Positions 60,968 through 64,000 of a DNA stretch of 64,000 bases are shown in pieces; positions within the stretch are counted from its first letter, which is position 1; each line of letters begins with the position of its first letter. The notes under the pieces are model-generated. The model was not told the origin of the DNA and searched no databases. It was given only the letters and a program-made list of their open reading frames with translations. Location of the stretch: NCBI RefSeq assembly GCF_021608135.1, contig NZ_JAKIHL010000009.1:1-64000 (forward strand), written 5' to 3'. The translations under genes were made by a program, and so were the position numbers. Source of the stretch: Microaerobacter geothermalis. Lineage in GTDB: Bacteria; Bacillota; Bacilli; DSM-22679.

Positions 60968-61648
60968 ATGTATCCAACCATTAACCAGATGCTTTTTTTT
61001 CAGATTCTGACAACTGATGAAGAAGAAGTGAAAAAGGAATATAAAGCAAGGGTAGCCGACCGAAATGAGCATTATATTGCCACAGAAATTCCTCTGGAAG
61101 TAACGACAGGCAGAATGAAAATATTCTTACCGGGTACTGAGATCTTAGTTTGGTATATCGCTGCTGACGGTTCCCGTATACAATTCAAAACACAAATTCT
61201 GGGCAGAAAAGAAGACCAAATTCCTTTGTTAATCATAAAAACTCCTTCAATAAAGGAATTAAAAAAAACACAGCGGAGGAATTTCTTAAGGGTACCTGCA
61301 GAATTGGAACTTTCCATTCAGGGTGGAAAAAACGGGGTGCATGTTCTGGTTAAAACAAGGGATATCAGCGGTGGCGGAGTTGCCTTTACCTGTGAGGAAC
61401 AAGTTCTATTAAAAAAAGATGATGAGTTGGTTTGCTGGTTGGTTCTTCCTTTAAGGACTGGAGGCGTAACCCATGCCAATTTCATTGGCAAAGTACTTCG
61501 CGTGGAGCCGCCTAAAGAAAAAGGATTGCATCAATGGGTTTCATTAAAGATTGATCAAATCTCAAACCAGGACCAACAAAAATTAGTCAGGTATTGTTTT
61601 GAAAGACAGCTGGAATTGCGAAAAAAAGGCTACTTTGACTCATTATAA
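60968..61648 (+). CDS. ypfA: PilZ domain cyclic-di-GMP receptor (YpfA/DgrA)
   Basis: YcgR-type protein that slows flagella when bound to cyclic di-GMP. The N-terminal YcgR domain is at about 1-95. The PilZ domain starts with RRNFLRVPA (RxxxR motif) and has DISGGGVAF (DxSxxG motif), so the ligand site is intact. 226 aa. GGGGGAGGG precedes the ATG. Same place as ypfA in B. subtilis, next to ypfB and cmk. Confidence 0.9.
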   Translation: MYPTINQMLFFQILTTDEEEVKKEYKARVADRNEHYIATEIPLEVTTGRMKIFLPGTEILVWYIAADGSRIQFKTQILGRKEDQIPLLIIKTPSIKELKKTQRRNFLRVPAELELSIQGGKNGVHVLVKTRDISGGGVAFTCEEQVLLKKDDELVCWLVLPLRTGGVTHANFIGKVLRVEPPKEKGLHQWVSLKIDQISNQDQQKLVRYCFERQLELRKKGYFDSL

Positions 61649-61739
61649 AGAGCCTGTTCAGACAGCACTTTTTACCGGACTTTTTGAACATTCTATAAAT
61701 AGGAGTTTCAACAGTCTCATTAGGATTGAGGGATCATCA

Positions 61740-61946
61740 ATGAATGGCAAACAAAAAACATATGATGAACGATTTATCCATTTCTCAACCTTTATGGAAA
61801 AATGGATAATTCGGGGTATCATTCTATTTTTTATTTTTTTATTTATATCGCAATTGCTACTTCAATTTTCTGCCTTCCGTAATCAATGGGTGAGAACAGA
61901 TCGATTGGAGCAAGTCATTCCCATTGATTCCCTAAAAAACCTATGA
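61740..61946 (+). CDS. ypfB: DUF5359 membrane protein (YpfB-like)
   Basis: 68-residue protein with one helix (IIRGIILFFIFLFISQLLLQF, about residues 25-45) and the motif FRNQWVRTDRLEQV after it. This small family sits between ypfA and cmk in Bacillus. Function unknown. ATG 61740 follows GAGGGATC. Confidence 0.7.
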   Translation: MNGKQKTYDERFIHFSTFMEKWIIRGIILFFIFLFISQLLLQFSAFRNQWVRTDRLEQVIPIDSLKNL

Positions 61947-62052
61947 TATAGTTAAAAGTAAGTGAATAAGGGTTGATTGTCCTGTTGTCTTTGTCGTTAA
62001 CTCGCCGGTCATTTTTCATTTTAAAATGAATCGAATAATGGTAAAACTTATG

Positions 62053-62080
62053 AAGCAGGCAACCCCTGCTTTATTCTTTT
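62053..62080 (+). terminator. Terminator-like hairpin before cmk
   Basis: AAGCAGG / CCTGCTT stem, 5-base loop, followed by TATTCTTTTT. It lies 30 bases before cmk, so it may be an attenuator or simply end ypfB. Confidence 0.6.
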
Positions 62081-62111
62081 TAAAATCGTAATTTTTCTTG
62101 AGAGGTGAACA

Positions 62112-62798
62112 ATGAATCATCATTTTTTATCCATTGCCATCGATGGTCCGGCAGGAGCAGGTAAGAGTACAGTTGCCCAAATTCTTGCACAAAAGCTGGG
62201 ATATACCTATATTGATACCGGGGCGATGTATCGGGCTCTTACTTGGAAAGCTCTTAGGGAAGGAATTTCTCCCCATGACGAGGAGGGGTTGGTTGCGTTA
62301 TTGCAGGATATGGCCTATTCCTTTCCTTATCGTGATCAAGAACAAAAAATTTATGTGAATGGAGAAGATATCTCTGAATTTATCCGAGACCCGGAAGTGA
62401 CACGTCATGTATCGGAGGTGGCCAAGTGGCCTCAAGTTCGACGAGAATTGGTTGAACGTCAAAGGGAGCTAGCCTCCAAGAGCAATGTTGTTATGGATGG
62501 AAGGGACATTGGTTCCCATGTTCTTCCCCACGCTAATACGAAGATATTTTTAACGGCTTCCATTGAAGAAAGGGCTTTAAGAAGATACCAGGATTTGTTA
62601 AACAAAGGGTATTTGGCCGATTTGGAACAAATAAAGGATGAGATTATACTTCGGGATAAGAAGGACAGTGAAAGGGAGCATTTTCCCTTAAAGGTGGCTT
62701 CAAATGCCGTCATTTTGGACACAACCGGACATAGCATCGAAGAGGTGGTATCAAAAATTATTAAAATACATCGAACAAAAATAGGCGGAGGAGAGTAA
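62112..62798 (+). CDS. cmk: Cytidylate kinase
   Basis: Phosphorylates CMP and dCMP. P-loop GPAGAGKST near the N-terminus, then YIDTGAMYRALTWKAL, the CMP-binding region and DGRDIGSHVLP with the Asp and Arg residues, and the LID segment RDKKDSERE. 228 aa. GAGAGGTGAA precedes the ATG. Followed directly by plsC and rpsA as in Bacillus. Confidence 0.95.
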   Translation: MNHHFLSIAIDGPAGAGKSTVAQILAQKLGYTYIDTGAMYRALTWKALREGISPHDEEGLVALLQDMAYSFPYRDQEQKIYVNGEDISEFIRDPEVTRHVSEVAKWPQVRRELVERQRELASKSNVVMDGRDIGSHVLPHANTKIFLTASIEERALRRYQDLLNKGYLADLEQIKDEIILRDKKDSEREHFPLKVASNAVILDTTGHSIEEVVSKIIKIHRTKIGGGE

Positions 62799-62799
62799 C

Positions 62800-63405
62800 A
62801 TGTGGTATAAGATATTTAAGTTCTTATTCCAGGTACTATTTCGCTCTCTCTATTTTTGGAAAATAGCAGGCACTCACTATATACCCAAAAACGGGCCGGT
62901 CATTATTTGTTCCAATCACATTAATAATTTAGATCCGCCTTTGGTAGGTTCAGCTATTAAAAGAAAGGTGTACTTCATGGCTAAAGAAGAATTGTTTCGG
63001 ATTCCCGTACTTTCTTATCTCATTACGAAGTTTGGCGCCTTTCCCGTAAAAAGGGGAAGTGCAGATATCCAGGCATTAAAGCAATCATTACGGATTTTAA
63101 AAGATGGGAATGTTTTAGGCATCTTTCCTGAGGGGACCCGAAGCAAAACCGGAAAACTTGGAAAACCATATCCGGGGGCAGCTTCCATCGCCTTGAAGTC
63201 TAAAGCGGTAGTCATTCCCGCAGCTATTATTGGACCTTATCGTCTTTTTAGACCTGTTACCATTATTTTTGGTCCGCCTGTGGATCTATCGATGTTTTAT
63301 GATCAAAAAGGGAATGAAACCGTAGAAATGGCAAGTGAAAAAATAATGAATGCCATTGGTGAAATAATTGATTCATACCAGGGGAATATTAACAATAAGT
63401 CATAA
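62800..63405 (+). CDS. plsC: 1-acyl-glycerol-3-phosphate acyltransferase
   Basis: Membrane enzyme that makes phosphatidic acid. Catalytic motif NHINNLDPP (HxxxxD type) at about residue 40, FPEGTRSKTGKLG (acyl acceptor Glu and Gly), and VIPAAIIGPYRLF. 201 aa. The gene begins 1 base after the cmk stop with GGAGGAG inside cmk, so it is translationally coupled. Confidence 0.92.
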   Translation: MWYKIFKFLFQVLFRSLYFWKIAGTHYIPKNGPVIICSNHINNLDPPLVGSAIKRKVYFMAKEELFRIPVLSYLITKFGAFPVKRGSADIQALKQSLRILKDGNVLGIFPEGTRSKTGKLGKPYPGAASIALKSKAVVIPAAIIGPYRLFRPVTIIFGPPVDLSMFYDQKGNETVEMASEKIMNAIGEIIDSYQGNINNKS

Positions 63406-63440
63406 TCTATTTTTATCGGTATCATCAAAGTCATTCTGAT

Positions 63441-63469
63441 TTGACTTTGTGAGTGTATACATTTAATTT
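63441..63469 (+). promoter_or_regulatory. Possible promoter of rpsA
   Basis: TTGACT (63441-63446), 17 bases, TAATTT (63464-63469). The -10 is poor; it sits in the plsC-rpsA gap. Confidence 0.35.
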
Positions 63470-63509
63470 ATCCAGTAGTTGCTGGCGGAATGTTAAGGAG
63501 GTCTAAATC

Positions 63510-64000
63510 ATGGTTGAAGAAATTCAAAATGAATTAACAGAAGTAAGTACATTACAAGTGGGAGACATCGTAAAGGGCAAGGTTTCTAAAGTGGAAGATA
63601 AACAGGCCCTTGTTGATGTAGGTTATAAATTTGACGGTGTGATCCCCATCAGTGAGGTTTCCAGCCTTCATATAGAGAGGGTGGGAGATGTTTTACAAGA
63701 GGGGGATGAGGTGGAGCTTAAGGTCATTCGCCTAAATGATGAAAAAGATGAACTTGTTCTTTCCAAACGCGCTGTTGATAACGAAAAAGCATGGAAAACA
63801 TTGGCGGAAAAGGTTCAGAACAACGAGTCTTTTGATGTTGTTATTGCCGATGTGGTAAAGGGAGGCCTTGTTGTTGATTTGGGAGTACGTGCCTTTATTC
63901 CTGCTTCCCATGTAGAACAATTCTTTGTGGAGGATTTTTCAGATTATAAAGGACGTACTTTAAAAGTGAAGATTATTGAATTGGATCAAGAAAAAAATAA
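63510..64000 (+). CDS. rpsA: 30S ribosomal protein S1 homologue, 5' part
   Basis: RNA-binding protein with repeated S1 domains; in Bacillus it is YpfD. The first domain (about residues 15-85) has GDIVKGKVSKVEDKQALVDVGYKFDGVIPISEV and KDELVLSKRAV; the second begins with GGLVVDLGVRAFIPASHVEQF. The window ends in domain 2, so the gene is truncated only by the window edge. AAGGAGG precedes ATG 63510. Confidence 0.9.
   Translation, partial: MVEEIQNELTEVSTLQVGDIVKGKVSKVEDKQALVDVGYKFDGVIPISEVSSLHIERVGDVLQEGDEVELKVIRLNDEKDELVLSKRAVDNEKAWKTLAEKVQNNESFDVVIADVVKGGLVVDLGVRAFIPASHVEQFFVEDFSDYKGRTLKVKIIELDQEKN

Overview
The window is a chromosomal segment of an endospore-forming, low-GC Bacillota of the order Bacillales. 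It carries spoIIM, spoIIAA-spoIIAB-sigF, spoVAA/AB/AEa/AF, spmAB, dacF, ypeB and prsW, and it uses Gram-positive regulators (FMN riboswitch, preQ1-I riboswitch, T-box, strong AGGAGG-type ribosome binding sites, Fur, ResDE). Gene order follows the Bacillus subtilis region fur-xerD-deoB-punA-dacF-spoIIA-spoVA-lysA-rib-scp-spm-rluB-resDE-serA-fer-ypb-gudB-prsW-ypeB-cmk-rpsA. Two features are not typical of Bacillus: a fumarate reductase of the Wolinella type and a two-gene ferredoxin-dependent 2-oxoacid oxidoreductase. Together they suggest a facultative or strict anaerobe, perhaps near Tepidibacillus or Vulcanibacillus; that placement is a guess.

Layout. 0-2 kb: a dispersed-repeat fragment, a small unknown gene, a PepT-like M20 peptidase and a tiny membrane protein. 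2-5.4 kb (minus): frdC-frdA-frdB. 5.6-10 kb: a Cys-rich mini-protein, an MgtC-family protein, a DUF3866 protein, a probable mciZ (antisense to the end of the DUF3866 gene), nudF and spoIIM. 10-16.3 kb: fur, yqzK, xerD, then a nucleoside salvage operon (deoB, two different purine nucleoside phosphorylases, pdp). 16.3-24 kb: dacF, the spoIIA operon, a shortened spoVA operon and lysA. 24-28 kb: FMN riboswitch and ribD-ribE-ribBA-ribH. 28-35.3 kb: ridA (minus), scpA, scpB, spmAB, rluB, resDE. 35.5-40.7 kb (minus): serA and an aminotransferase behind a T-box, ppa, ferredoxin, an unknown membrane protein. 40.8-46 kb: a CPBP protease, a LysM protein, the oxidoreductase pair, tRNA-Gly. 46-51.3 kb: a cyclase-family hydrolase, queD-queE-queC behind a preQ1 riboswitch, a decayed SurA_N gene, a 57-residue protein, a lipoprotein deacetylase. 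51.8-64 kb: mecA-like adaptor, PIG-L deacetylase, ddl, an odd Toprim/DnaB-like ATPase, glutamate dehydrogenase, asparaginase, prsW, ypeB, a PilZ protein, ypfB, cmk, an acyltransferase and the start of rpsA.

How the genes work together. Central carbon and electron flow: fumarate reductase, ferredoxin, ferredoxin-linked 2-oxoacid oxidoreductase, glutamate dehydrogenase and ResDE. Sporulation: forespore commitment (SpoIIAA/AB/SigF), engulfment (SpoIIM), mother-cell FtsZ inhibition (MciZ), dipicolinate handling (SpoVA) and germination (YpeB). Cofactors: riboflavin and queuosine precursor.

The most interesting signals are: at least eight copies of an intergenic, inverted-repeat (MITE-like) element family with a modular nested structure; the Wolinella-like Frd; the fused two-polypeptide oxidoreductase; a degenerate Toprim-DnaB-like protein; two tandem nucleoside phosphorylases that differ at the base-recognition residues; and usual operon members missing from this locus (spoVAC/AD/AEb, resABC, sleB, queF). 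No CRISPR array, prophage or intact transposase gene was seen.
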